Assembly: GCF_900101875.1 (NCBI RefSeq)
Contig: NZ_FNAI01000002.1
Coordinates: 434,001-498,000, forward strand
Origin: Mucilaginibacter pineti
GTDB taxonomy: Bacteria > Bacteroidota > Bacteroidia > Sphingobacteriales > Sphingobacteriaceae
DNA: 64,000 nucleotides
Reading direction: 5' to 3'
The position numbers and the translations under genes are program-made. Of this stretch, positions 52,401 through 61,496 are shown piece after piece; positions within the stretch are counted from its first letter, which is position 1, and each line of letters starts with the position of its first letter. The notes beneath the pieces are model-generated. The model was not told where the DNA came from. It did no database searches and was given only the letters and a program-made list of their open reading frames with translations.

Positions 52401-54308
52401 TTAAATCCTTTCTAAGGGAGAGGATTTAGATTTTCTTTGTTTTTGCGGGTGTGGCAGGGCGTAGCAAAATTTAGCGCCTTTGGGTTTGGCATTTTCAACC
52501 CATATACGGCCGTTCATTTTTTCTGTAAAATCGCTACATATCATAAGTGCTACACCGGCCCCTTTTTCTTTTTCATTGCTGTAACGTAAATCAACCTTAA
52601 AGCTAAATATGGTGCTTATCTTATCCGGCGAAATTCCTTTTCCCTCGTCTTGCACGCAAACGGTGGTGCCTTCGTCGTCGGTATTGCCTATAATGGTAAT
52701 AGAAGAATCATCTGGCGAAAACTTAATGGCGTTATGGATAAAATTACGGTGAATAAATTGCACCAGTTCCTTATCGGCATAAATGATAGTATTTGCAGCA
52801 ACTTTATTGATAAGCCTGATATGGCATTCTTCCGCAGTAAGGTAAAAGGGTTGCAGGGCTTCATCTATGAGCTCTTTTAAAAGCATTGCCTGTGGTTGGT
52901 AGGTAAAGCCCGAGAGCTGCTGTTTTATCCATTGCAAAATATTCTCAAAAATTTCCAGCGAAATATTTGATGAATTCTCCATTGTATCAACTAACTCCAT
53001 TAATTCTTCGTGGGTAAAGCTATCGGCATCTTTAAGTACGTTGGCCAGCGTTTTTAATGTGCCCAGCGGCTGCCTGAAATCATGCGCCAGGATAGATACC
53101 AGCCTGTTATTAAATTCATGGTCGGTTTCCAGCTTTTGGTTTCGCTGTTGTACAGAGTGATTAAGTTCCTCCAGTATATTTGTGTGTTTTTTTTTGAGGC
53201 TGTACAGGCGGTAAATGATTATCACAGTTACGGCGGTGAGTACAAATAATATCCCGAATACAAACATCAATATGCGTCGATTGTCGCTCCGGATGGTAAC
53301 GGCTTCCAGTTGTTGGTCTTTTATGGCGTAATCAATATAATCAAAACCAGATGTATTGGTAAATTGCTCTTCATCGTCATATAGCTTCAGTAGTTTTTCG
53401 CTGTAGCGTTGTACCTCGGTAAGGTTATTTTGTACACTATAAATATCGTACAGCTTTTTGCCAAATACCTTTTCATAATAATGGTAGCCGGTAACTTCGG
53501 CTATATAAAGTCCCTGTTTATAATAGGTGATGCCCTTTGCGGCATCTTTATTAATCACAATATCACCAAGGCCCTGGATAATGTCAAGGGTAACATAATT
53601 AAGATCCATGGCTATACCTTTCTCCGCAGTCTTTTGCAGTAGCGCTATACCTTGTTCCGTGTCGCCGTTTTTGATATATATTTTGGCCTGTATCTGGTCG
53701 GTTACCAGCAGTACCCGGTCGTCATGGTAACGTTGGGCAATCTCCCGGGCTTTAGCCAGCAGTATATCTGTAGAATCATTGGATACTTTATCAGGATATA
53801 GCAACAGATAGTTACAGTATAACAGCGATAGGATGGAATCTTTTGTAATGCCCTTGCCGTAATTCATGGCGTTTCTTAAAAATGATATCGCTTTTCTATC
53901 TTCAGTTGCTTCGTTAAAAACAAGGCCTATGTTCATAAGTCCCTGAACGGCATTGGCGGAGTCATGGAGGGCTACATACTTGTTATAAGCATCATTATAG
54001 TACCGCAATGACAATTGCAGGTTGCCCTTCATGTCGTAAACTATACCCAGGTTGTTGAGTGCATCGGCAATGCCATGTGCATAATTTAGCCTGCCTGCAA
54101 TAGCGCGTGCACGTTTGGCATAGTAAAAAGAACTATCCATGTTTTTTTCATACAGCAGCATACTCAGGCGATTAATGGCATCAACGTAACGGGAACTGTC
54201 GCTAATAAGCGGGAGGCCTTTTTTTAAACGGGCAATATCCTTTTGCTGACCGTAACTTGCAGTTGCAGTAAATATCAGCAACAATAAAATGCCCGTGAGT
54301 TTCTTCAT
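52401..54308 (-). CDS. TPR-containing sensor histidine kinase
   Basis: 635 residues. Signal peptide ending SYGQ (21), periplasmic TPR repeats (about 35-330), one membrane helix (about 345-367), a coiled linker, then kinase domains: H near 407 in ILAHDFRQP, N-box FIHRNFIHNAIKFS, and G-boxes VQDEGKGISPD and GAGVALMI. The usual HELRxP is HDFRQP. No response regulator is near, so its partner is encoded elsewhere. Convergent with the Smr gene, 9 bases apart. Confidence 0.9.
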   Translation of the reverse strand: MKKLTGILLLLIFTATASYGQQKDIARLKKGLPLISDSSRYVDAINRLSMLLYEKNMDSSFYYAKRARAIAGRLNYAHGIADALNNLGIVYDMKGNLQLSLRYYNDAYNKYVALHDSANAVQGLMNIGLVFNEATEDRKAISFLRNAMNYGKGITKDSILSLLYCNYLLLYPDKVSNDSTDILLAKAREIAQRYHDDRVLLVTDQIQAKIYIKNGDTEQGIALLQKTAEKGIAMDLNYVTLDIIQGLGDIVINKDAAKGITYYKQGLYIAEVTGYHYYEKVFGKKLYDIYSVQNNLTEVQRYSEKLLKLYDDEEQFTNTSGFDYIDYAIKDQQLEAVTIRSDNRRILMFVFGILFVLTAVTVIIIYRLYSLKKKHTNILEELNHSVQQRNQKLETDHEFNNRLVSILAHDFRQPLGTLKTLANVLKDADSFTHEELMELVDTMENSSNISLEIFENILQWIKQQLSGFTYQPQAMLLKELIDEALQPFYLTAEECHIRLINKVAANTIIYADKELVQFIHRNFIHNAIKFSPDDSSITIIGNTDDEGTTVCVQDEGKGISPDKISTIFSFKVDLRYSNEKEKGAGVALMICSDFTEKMNGRIWVENAKPKGAKFCYALPHPQKQRKSKSSPLERI

Positions 54309-54518
54309 TTAGTACAAATGATGAGTTTATTGTTTGATAAAACCATAGGTTGTATAAGCTGTATACGAAATATTGATTGAGCAAGTTTTAAATTTGAATT
54401 TATTCCTTTTATTCATAAATGCTGCAGGTATAATCTGGCTATAATGAGCTTTTTAGGTGGATAGCTTATAAATGGCTTGGTAATATATTTATCCTTTATA
54501 CCGTTGAAAGACCATTTT

Positions 54519-54530
54519 TATATGCATATA
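54519..54530. promoter_or_regulatory. palindrome upstream of the NUDIX regulator
   Basis: Perfect 12-bp TATATGCATATA in an AT-rich divergent promoter region, 47 bases before the regulator start. It may be its own operator; AT-rich composition makes chance occurrence possible. Confidence 0.3.
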
Positions 54531-54577
54531 TAAAATGTTATTATATATTTGTTTTGTATCAAAATTGAAGGGGAAAA

Positions 54578-55279
54578 ATGCTCAAATATTCTAAGCAGAC
54601 CAGGCTATTACTGGCTGTTGATTGTATAATTTTTGGTTTCGACGGTGAGGTTTTAAAAATATTACTCATCAAAAGAGATTTTCAGCCCGAAAAGGGGAAT
54701 TGGAGCCTGATGGGGGGCTTTGTACAGGCAGATGAAAGCCTTGACCAGGCAGCCAATCGTATCTTAAAGCAGCTCACCGGCTTGGAAGGGGTATATCTTG
54801 AACAGCTATATACTTTTGGCGACCCTAACCGCGATCCGATGGAGCGCACGGTTTCCGTGGCGTACTTTGCCCTGGTTGATATCAATAAATACCAAACCCA
54901 GATTAGTGCTGATTACCATGCCGAGTGGTTTCAGTTAAAACGTACCCCAAAACTTATATTTGATCAGCAGGAAATGATAGAGCAGGCCCGCAAGCGTATT
55001 CGTTATAAAGCGGCTATGCATCCTATTCTTTTTGAACTTTTACCCACCAAATTTACGTTGCCCCAATTGCAAATTTTGTACGAAAGCGTATTTAATACCA
55101 CTATAGATAAGCGTAATTTCAGCAAGCGGGTACTGGCCACAGGGCTGCTCATTAAACTGGCTGATAAAGATAAAGCCGGCTCAAAACGCGGTGCATATTA
55201 TTACCAGCTTAATATGCAAAACTATTATGCCAAATTCCAGGCATTCATGAATTTTATACCTAATCCGGATACGTTGTAA
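54578..55279 (+). CDS. NUDIX-domain transcriptional regulator (NrtR/AraR type)
   Basis: 233 residues. N-terminal NUDIX fold (about 10-145) with a degenerate box: G47, E53 and R61 remain, but the catalytic glutamates are replaced (I62, Q65, L66), so no hydrolase activity is expected. C-terminal winged helix (about 150-225, LPQLQILYESVFNTTIDKRN and SKRVLATGLLIKL). Proteins of this build repress NAD or sugar-use genes in Bacteroidota, sensing a metabolite. Target not visible nearby. Confidence 0.88.
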   Translation: MLKYSKQTRLLLAVDCIIFGFDGEVLKILLIKRDFQPEKGNWSLMGGFVQADESLDQAANRILKQLTGLEGVYLEQLYTFGDPNRDPMERTVSVAYFALVDINKYQTQISADYHAEWFQLKRTPKLIFDQQEMIEQARKRIRYKAAMHPILFELLPTKFTLPQLQILYESVFNTTIDKRNFSKRVLATGLLIKLADKDKAGSKRGAYYYQLNMQNYYAKFQAFMNFIPNPDTL

Positions 55280-55305
55280 GGTTGTATTTGGATACGATAC
55301 AACTT

Positions 55306-55335
55306 AAGAAAACCTCTCCGAAGAGAGGTTTTCTT
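55306..55335. terminator. bidirectional terminator
   Basis: Perfect 13-bp stem, AAGAAAACCTCTC (55306-55318) with GAGAGGTTTTCTT (55323-55335), 4-base loop CGAA. It sits between the convergent NUDIX-regulator and YjbQ genes. Confidence 0.8.
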
Positions 55336-55348
55336 GTATAATCGATTT

Positions 55349-55771
55349 TTATTCGCCCCAGGCAGTTATTACCAATCCACGCTGCCCGCCGTAATTACGG
55401 TGTTCGCAAAGGTAAATTCCTTGCCAGGTGCCAAAGGCTGGGCGGCCGTTACGGATGGGGATCATGACCGAACTACCCAGCATGGCGGCCTTTAAATGAG
55501 CCGGCATATCGTCAGATCCTTCATCGTCATGCAAATAATCGGGGTCGTTTTCGGGTACGGCTTTGTTAAAATACATTTCAAAATCCTGGCGTACCGTTGG
55601 GTCGGCATTTTCGTTTATAGTCAACGATGCCGATGTATGCTGAATGAAAACCTGTAGCATACCCACCTTTATGCCGGCTATCTGCGGCAAGGCCTGCAGT
55701 ACCTCGGTAGTTATTAAATGAAAACCGCGCTTACGTTCTTTTAAATATATGGCTTGTTGATGTATTTGCAT
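55349..55771 (-). CDS. YjbQ/UPF0047 family protein
   Basis: 140 residues from the Met at 55771, the normal length; the frame is open to 55807. Contains the family motif QHTSASLTINENADPTVRQD and C-terminal GTWQGIYLCEHR. Members have weak thiamine-phosphate-synthase activity in vitro and are otherwise poorly understood. Single gene. Confidence 0.93.
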   Translation of the reverse strand: MQIHQQAIYLKERKRGFHLITTEVLQALPQIAGIKVGMLQVFIQHTSASLTINENADPTVRQDFEMYFNKAVPENDPDYLHDDEGSDDMPAHLKAAMLGSSVMIPIRNGRPAFGTWQGIYLCEHRNYGGQRGLVITAWGE

Positions 55772-56184
55772 TTGTTTACGGTGTTTGTTTAGGATAAAAG
55801 AAAGCACATGATATGGTCGTAATTTATTTATGTTGCTATCGGCGTAAATTTAAACTATCACCTGCATAAAATGATAAGTGCTAGGGCAATTTGATTAATC
55901 TGACTGACGATAAATCTTTATGTATCTTAATTACTAAGATATATTTTAAATTAAAAATAAAATAAACTATTTTTGTTACCAATTAACAGATTTTAGATCG
56001 GTCGGTTAATAGTTAATATCCAAAAGCAGGTTTAGCGTGAGGCCACCCTGCTTTTTTTGTTTTTTGACAATTGATTTTATACTGGTTCTTTGTAAGTTGC
56101 CAGTAAAATCTAATGTTAGGAATGAATATATTCATATGGAATAATTTTAATTAGTATTATATTTAGAAATTATTAAAAGAGCAA
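55772..56184. other. 413-base divergent intergenic region
   Basis: No protein gene. AT-rich. It contains the YjbQ promoter on one side and, on the other, a -7-like box with two hairpins (next entry) ahead of the GAF kinase. Confidence 0.4.
55968..56060 (+). ncRNA. possible short RNA or leader with terminator
   Basis: TATTTTTG (55968-55975) matches TAnnTTTG. Six bases later ATTAAC (55982-55987) pairs with GTTAAT (56005-56010), then AAAAGCAGG (56022-56030) pairs with CCTGCTTTT (56047-56055) ending in seven T in total. No plus-strand gene lies upstream, so the terminator must end either a short RNA or an attenuated leader of the kinase gene at 56185. Candidate only. Confidence 0.4.
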
Positions 56185-57381
56185 TTGTCAGTTTTAGAAG
56201 CGAATTTTCAGGCGGATATTGATGCCGTAAATGGCATAGAGGCAGTTCAATCCATACTCGAAGTGGTAACGCGTACTACCGGGATGGGATTTTCGGCGGT
56301 TGCCCGTGTTACGCCAGACAGGTGGATAACCTGTGCGGTAAGAGATGAAGTGGATTTCGGGTTAAAACCCGGCGACGAATTAGTTATTGAAACTACTATT
56401 TGTCACGAAATAAGGCAAAACCACCAGCCCGTAGTTATAGATCACGTTGCTGCGGATGAAGTTTATGCCAATCACCACACGCCGGCCATGTATGGTTTAC
56501 AAAGCTATATTTCCGTGCCTATTATGCTTAAAGATGGTCGGTTTTTCGGTACCCTTTGCGCTATAGACCCCAAGCCGGCCAAGATAAACAACCCCGAAAC
56601 CATTGGTATGTTTAAGCTATTTGCCGATCTAATAGCTTTTTACCTTGATGCTGCCGAACAGGTAGCCCGGTCGCAGGCCCGTTTACGCGAGGAGCAGGAG
56701 ACGGCCGAACTTCGCGAACAGTTTATTGCCATACTGGGGCACGATCTGCGTAACCCTGTAGCGGCAATATCAAACGTAGCGCAATTGTTGCTGCGGATGC
56801 CGCTGGAAGATCGTGTTAAACGGCTTGCCACCATTGCACAAGATTCAACGTATCGTATAAAAGGACTGATTGATAATATCCTCGATTTTGCAAGCGGCAG
56901 GCTTGGAGGCGGAATTTCATTAAGCCGCAAAAATAGTGAACCCGTTGAAGATATATTAAACCATGTAATAGCCGAATTAAGATTGATTTGGCCGGAGCGT
57001 GTCATTGAAGCTAAATTTAATATTACCGAAGCCGTTAATTGCGATGGCACGCGCATAGCCCAGCTTTTCTCAAACCTGCTGAGTAACGCCTTAACCCACG
57101 GCCAAAAAGGTACGCAAGTTAATGTGGATGTGTTTTCAGATGGGGAAGATTTTAAGTTATGCGTTACCAACTCCGGTAAAAAGATCCCTGATATAGCAAT
57201 GGAGCATTTATTTAAGCCGTTTGCACGTGGTTCGGTTGCGCCGGGCCAGCAAGGTTTAGGATTAGGTCTTTTTATTTCAGCCGAAATTGCACGTGCCCAT
57301 GGTGGTACAATCGAGGTAAGTTCATCAGATGTGAAAACCTGTTTTACACTGCAGATGCCCGTAAAATACGGACTGGTATAA
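56185..57381 (+). CDS. soluble GAF-domain sensor histidine kinase
   Basis: 398 residues, starting at a TTG (56185); a stop lies 7 codons upstream in frame and the next ATG would cut the GAF domain. GAF domain (about 20-160), then HisKA with H186 in LGHDLRNP, and HATPase with N-box FSNLLSNALTHG and GLGLGLFISAEIARAHGG. No membrane helix, so cytoplasmic, sensing a small molecule or light through GAF. No cysteine-chromophore motif seen. Partner unknown. Confidence 0.9.
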   Translation: MSVLEANFQADIDAVNGIEAVQSILEVVTRTTGMGFSAVARVTPDRWITCAVRDEVDFGLKPGDELVIETTICHEIRQNHQPVVIDHVAADEVYANHHTPAMYGLQSYISVPIMLKDGRFFGTLCAIDPKPAKINNPETIGMFKLFADLIAFYLDAAEQVARSQARLREEQETAELREQFIAILGHDLRNPVAAISNVAQLLLRMPLEDRVKRLATIAQDSTYRIKGLIDNILDFASGRLGGGISLSRKNSEPVEDILNHVIAELRLIWPERVIEAKFNITEAVNCDGTRIAQLFSNLLSNALTHGQKGTQVNVDVFSDGEDFKLCVTNSGKKIPDIAMEHLFKPFARGSVAPGQQGLGLGLFISAEIARAHGGTIEVSSSDVKTCFTLQMPVKYGLV

Positions 57382-57396
57382 ATTAAACAAACCTCG

Positions 57397-57708
57397 TTAG
57401 GCTACAGAAATCCGACTGAAATTACTGATCAGCAACCTGTTTAAGAACGCTGCTATTTTTTCTATTAATGTTTGCCTTTTGATGGGGTTCGTGGCAGGTG
57501 GTATTTCGTCCTGTTGATGATCGGCAGGGGTATCTGTTTCCTGCATTTCAATCAAAACACTTTCGCGGATGGCCGGGTCGCGGTTCACAATTTCATCCAG
57601 TTCGGTAAGCTCGTTAAAAGTTGCCTTGCCGCTTTTTTGTCGTTTAATTAATATGTCGAAACGGTCCTGCGTAAACGTACGGCGTTCCAGTGGTTTGCGG
57701 TGCTTCAT
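57397..57708 (-). CDS. hypothetical protein, 103 residues
   Basis: Hydrophilic N-terminal half with many charged residues (MKHRKPLERRTFTQDRFDIL, KSGKATFNELTELDEIV), then a C-terminal helix (EKIAAFLNRLLISNF) that might touch a membrane. No family recognised. The RQKSGKATFNE piece faintly recalls the N-termini of FecR-like proteins. Convergent with the kinase, 15 bases apart. A 17-base palindrome (57723-57739) lies 15 bases upstream. Confidence 0.6.
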   Translation of the reverse strand: MKHRKPLERRTFTQDRFDILIKRQKSGKATFNELTELDEIVNRDPAIRESVLIEMQETDTPADHQQDEIPPATNPIKRQTLIEKIAAFLNRLLISNFSRISVA

Positions 57709-57722
57709 ATTGGCCTTCCTTA

Positions 57723-57739
57723 ATACATAATTAATGTAT
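57723..57739. promoter_or_regulatory. palindrome upstream of the 103-residue gene
   Basis: ATACATAATTAATGTAT, six-base arms around five bases, 15 bases before the ATG. Possible operator; low information content. Confidence 0.3.
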
Positions 57740-57859
57740 CAAACTAAATGCCATTGTTGTATGTTACTGATTATTAGGTTTTTATTATGGTTTGTTATTG
57801 AGGTGTGTTCTGTTCCGATACAATGGTATGTTCGCTTTCGGGCGGTGTATTTAATTGTA

Positions 57860-57891
57860 AAATCCCATCCTTTCATAAAAGGATGGGATTT
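57860..57891. terminator. hairpin with perfect 14-bp stem
   Basis: AAATCCCATCCTTT (57860-57873), loop CATA, then AAAGGATGGGATTT (57878-57891) and TGCTTTT. It could end a transcript in either direction, though no gene directly precedes it. Confidence 0.6.
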
Positions 57892-57957
57892 GCTTTTAGG
57901 ATGAGATTAGCTCAGCTTGTCGGTTCTACTCCCCCCGGCTATGCTTCGCTGGCCGAG

Positions 57958-58238
57958 CCTCTCTACGGCTTCGCCGTAAAGAGAGGGAGGAAGTTTTTTA
58001 CTTATTGAACACTTTCACTTGCGCTCGTTTGTACCTACAAGTGTTGGGAAGACTAAATTTTAATAAAAAGGTTGTCATTTCGACGAGCCTGCATGGGAAT
58101 TGCGTGTGAGCGGCAAGGAGAAATCTTCTACGAAATGCTAAGTTCAATTGCATATCGTAGAAGATTTCTCCTCGTACCTCGTTCGAAATGACAACGCTTT
58201 TTATCTTCCCAACACTTGTAGTTACAAACGAGCGCAAG
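57958..58238. repeat. cluster of nested inverted repeats (intergenic repeat element)
   Basis: CCTCTCTACGGC pairs with GCCGTAAAGAGAGG (57958-57986). Then a 221-base element: outer arms 58018-58052 and 58204-58238 match over 35 bases with one mismatch; middle arms GTTGTCATTTCG (58071-58082) and CGAAATGACAAC (58184-58195); inner arms around AGAAATCTTCTACGA (58120-58134) and its complement at 58154-58168. It forms one long layered stem. It ends 23 bases before the M3 peptidase stop. No coding frame inside. Confidence 0.85.
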
Positions 58239-58261
58239 AAAAGTGGCTGAGTTCTCCGCTA

Positions 58262-60400
58262 TTATTTTATCAATCCCCTGCTTTTAAGCATCGGCGTAAT
58301 ATCCGGGTCATGGCCTGTAAATCTGCGGAACATGGTCCCATAATCCATAGTATTGCCTTGCGACAATATCATCTGACGGAAAAATTCACCGTTTGCCCTT
58401 GTGAGGCCCTTGTTTTTAGTGAACCAGGCAAACGCGTCGTGGTCAAGCATCTCCGTCCACGCGTAGGCATAATAACCGGCGGCATAGCCGTTGCTCCATA
58501 TATGCAGGAAATAACTTGAACGATAGCGAGGCGGTACTTGAGGCAGGTAAAAATTTGTTTTTTGCAGGGCAGCTAACTCAAATTTATCAACGTCTTGCAG
58601 TGGCGCATCGGCAGGCAGGGTATGCCATTGCAGATCGAGCTCCGCAGCGGCCAATGCCTCGGTAAGGGCGTAGCCCTGGTTAAAGGTGGCAGCTTTTTTA
58701 ATTTTATCAACCAGGGCTTGCGGCATTGGGGCTTTGGTTTGATAATGTATGGCGTAATGTTTAAACACATCAGGGTATAGTGCCCAGTTCTCGTTAAACT
58801 GCGATGGGAACTCCACAAAATCACGTGCTACATTTGGCGATGCCAGGATAGGGTATTGCTGATTAGCAAATAAGCCATGCAGCGCGTGGCCAAATTCATG
58901 GAACATGGTAGTTACATCGCTGTAGCTTATCAAAGCAGGCTGACCAGCAGCAGGCTTGGTGAAATTACAAACATTGTATATCACCGGCTTGGTACCCAAT
59001 AATTTCGATTGACCTACCAGGTTGTTCATCCAGGCGCCGCCTTGTTTGTTGTCGCGTTTAAAGTAATCGCAATAAAATAAGCCCAATTGGGTGCCATCCT
59101 TTTCAAATACATCAAATACGCGTACATCGGCCTGGTAAACGGGCAGGTCATGGCGTTCTTTAAAGGTGATGCCATATAACTGGGTAGCGGCATAAAACAC
59201 ACCGTTTTCCAATACATTATTCAACTCGAAGTAAGGCTTTATTTCGCTGTCATTCAGATCATAGCGTTGCTTGCGAACTTGTTCGGCATAAAAATTCCAG
59301 TCCCAAGGCTGTAGTTTAAAGCCGCCTTTTTGCTGATCTATCAGCGCCTGAATATCGGCGGCCTCTGCTTTAGCTTTATTGGTTGCTGCGGTAGATAACT
59401 TGGCTAAAAATGTGTTAACGGCTTCTGGGTTTTTAGCCATTTGATCTTGCAGTTTCCAAACCGCGTAATTGGCAAAACCTATAAGTTTGGCCTTTTGGGC
59501 ACGCAGTTGGGCAATCCTTACGATTGATTTGCGGGTGTCGCTGCTGGTGTCGCCTTTTTCGGCGCGTGTCCACGAGGCGTTAAACAACTTTTCGCGCAGA
59601 GCACGGTTGCTTAACGATTGCAGCAACGGTTGCTGCGTAGTGTTTTGGAGCGTGATAAGCCATTTGCCATCAAGCTTATTAGCCTTAGCATTTTGTGCCA
59701 GCGCATCAATATCGCCTTGTGATAAGCCAGCCAGTTGTGCCTTATCATCAACTACAACGCCGCCTTGTTTACCTGCGGCCAGTACCTGGTTGGTGAATTT
59801 GGCACTCAAAGTAGCTTCTTCGCCGTTGAGTTTTTTAAGCTTCTCTTTGTCAGCATCAGATAATTTAGCACCTGCCAGTACAAATTGCTGGTAGTAATAG
59901 TCAATCAACCGTAACGATTCGGGATCTAACTTCAGATCGCCGTGCTCTTTTGTTTGATGGATAGCCTCAACCCGTGCAAATAGTTTTGAGTTAAGATAAA
60001 TGGCATCCTGTGCAGCAGCCTGCTTTGGCGCAATATCTTCCTGCACCTTTTGCAGCTCGGGGTTGGTGTTGGCGCCGGTAAGTAAATTAAACACATTGTT
60101 TACCCGTGCATATGTTTGACCGCTTTTTTCAAGGGCAACTAATGTGTTGTTAAAATCGGGCTTCTCGGGATTGTCTGCTATTTTCTGGATCTCGGCCAGT
60201 TGCTGTTTCATGCCTTCTTCCAGAGCGGGCTGAAAATCGGCATTTTTAATTTTATCAAAAGCCGGAGCCTGCAGGTGCAGGGTGCTGGCTTTCATGAATG
60301 GATTATCGGTCATGGAAGCTGCAGTTTTATCATCTTTACTTGAACACGAAGTTAAAATGGTTAGCACGGCCAGTAAGGCCCAGCTATTTTGTTTTTTCAT
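58262..60400 (-). CDS. M3-family oligopeptidase, lipoprotein (Dcp-like)
   Basis: 712 residues from the Met at 60400, which precedes a lipoprotein signal (LTILTSC, Cys19); the frame is open to 60487. Zinc site FHEFGHALHGLF near residue 500 with the third ligand further on in the FVEFPSQFNENW region. M3 dipeptidyl carboxypeptidases trim dipeptides from short peptides. Lipidation suggests a periplasmic location. Single gene, divergent from the RsbQ-like gene. Confidence 0.94.
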   Translation of the reverse strand: MKKQNSWALLAVLTILTSCSSKDDKTAASMTDNPFMKASTLHLQAPAFDKIKNADFQPALEEGMKQQLAEIQKIADNPEKPDFNNTLVALEKSGQTYARVNNVFNLLTGANTNPELQKVQEDIAPKQAAAQDAIYLNSKLFARVEAIHQTKEHGDLKLDPESLRLIDYYYQQFVLAGAKLSDADKEKLKKLNGEEATLSAKFTNQVLAAGKQGGVVVDDKAQLAGLSQGDIDALAQNAKANKLDGKWLITLQNTTQQPLLQSLSNRALREKLFNASWTRAEKGDTSSDTRKSIVRIAQLRAQKAKLIGFANYAVWKLQDQMAKNPEAVNTFLAKLSTAATNKAKAEAADIQALIDQQKGGFKLQPWDWNFYAEQVRKQRYDLNDSEIKPYFELNNVLENGVFYAATQLYGITFKERHDLPVYQADVRVFDVFEKDGTQLGLFYCDYFKRDNKQGGAWMNNLVGQSKLLGTKPVIYNVCNFTKPAAGQPALISYSDVTTMFHEFGHALHGLFANQQYPILASPNVARDFVEFPSQFNENWALYPDVFKHYAIHYQTKAPMPQALVDKIKKAATFNQGYALTEALAAAELDLQWHTLPADAPLQDVDKFELAALQKTNFYLPQVPPRYRSSYFLHIWSNGYAAGYYAYAWTEMLDHDAFAWFTKNKGLTRANGEFFRQMILSQGNTMDYGTMFRRFTGHDPDITPMLKSRGLIK

Positions 60401-60588
60401 GAATGAGTGGTTTGAATTTAGGTTGAAATTACGAAAAAGAGTACGGAAATTCCTAATACCAGTTTGAACCAGGTATATCGTAATCACTGTATATTTTTAA
60501 ATGTCGTTATTTAATCCTTTTAGGAATACTAAAATATTAACTACGTTTACTTTATTGCATTCCCTGATTCAATTTCCATTGATTTAAT

Positions 60589-61395
60589 ATGACCTGCACC
60601 ATAAAAAAAAAGAACAACGTTGTTATTGAAGGCAACCTTGATGCCACCAAAACTTTGGTATTTGCCCATGGTTTTGGTACCGACCAAACCGCCTGGAACT
60701 GGGTGAAGGAATTCTTTGAAGATGATTATCGCCTGGTATTGTTTGATAACGTTGGTGCCGGCAATGCCGATCCTGATGCTTACAATAGTATCAAGTATAA
60801 TAATTTGAAGACCTATGCCAATGATCTGTTGGATATATTGGCTGATCTGGAGCTTTGGAATGCTACTATTATTGCACATTCGGTTAGTTGCATGATCACT
60901 TTATTGGCCGCCTCAAAAGCACCTGAGCATTTTTCAAAAATGGTTTTCCTGAACGCTTCGGCGCGCTATTTGAATGACGACAGCGCAAATTATATAGGTG
61001 GTTTTACACAAGATGCCCTTAACGGTATGTATAATGCCATGGCCAGTAACTACTATGCCTGGGCAAGTGGGTTTTCGGTAGTAGCTATGGGTAATACTGA
61101 TCGGCCCCAACTGGGCGAGCAGTTTGCTTATACCTTATCTGCCGTAAGGCCGGATGTAGCCTTGTCTGCCGCCAAAATTATCTTTGAGTCAGATGTGCGT
61201 AATGAGCTGGATAAGCTTGATAAACAAGTTTTACTGTTACAATCATCAGAAGATATTGCCGTACCCACTGCCGCAACAGCATATTTACACCAGCACATTA
61301 AAGGTAGTAAATTGCAATACCTCAGGGCAACTGGTCATTTTCCGCACATTAGCGCACCTGCCGAAGTTGCAGCAGCCATAAAATCATTTATCTGA
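60589..61395 (+). CDS. alpha/beta hydrolase, RsbQ/D14-like
   Basis: 268 residues. AHGFGTDQTAW oxyanion loop, nucleophile S98 in AHSVSCM, D222 in SSEDIAVP and H250 in TGHFPHISAP form the triad. The pattern matches the small RsbQ/KAI2 family, which in Bacillus activates the RsbP phosphatase through an unknown small molecule. No RsbP gene is adjacent. Cytoplasmic. Confidence 0.88.
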   Translation: MTCTIKKKNNVVIEGNLDATKTLVFAHGFGTDQTAWNWVKEFFEDDYRLVLFDNVGAGNADPDAYNSIKYNNLKTYANDLLDILADLELWNATIIAHSVSCMITLLAASKAPEHFSKMVFLNASARYLNDDSANYIGGFTQDALNGMYNAMASNYYAWASGFSVVAMGNTDRPQLGEQFAYTLSAVRPDVALSAAKIIFESDVRNELDKLDKQVLLLQSSEDIAVPTAATAYLHQHIKGSKLQYLRATGHFPHISAPAEVAAAIKSFI

Positions 61396-61496
61396 TAGTT
61401 GTTATTTCGCAGCATACCATCAAAAAGCGTCAATAATTTCGCTAATAAAGTCAAATCGTTATATTTAGCATTACTTATTACCGCACAATTTAATTT

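Noticed and set aside
57900..57945. tRNA-like start (ATTAGCTCAG followed by GGTTCTACTCC)
   Set aside because: The D-arm-like and T-arm-like pieces are too close, there is no anticodon arm and no acceptor stem; it is part of the repeat-rich spacer.
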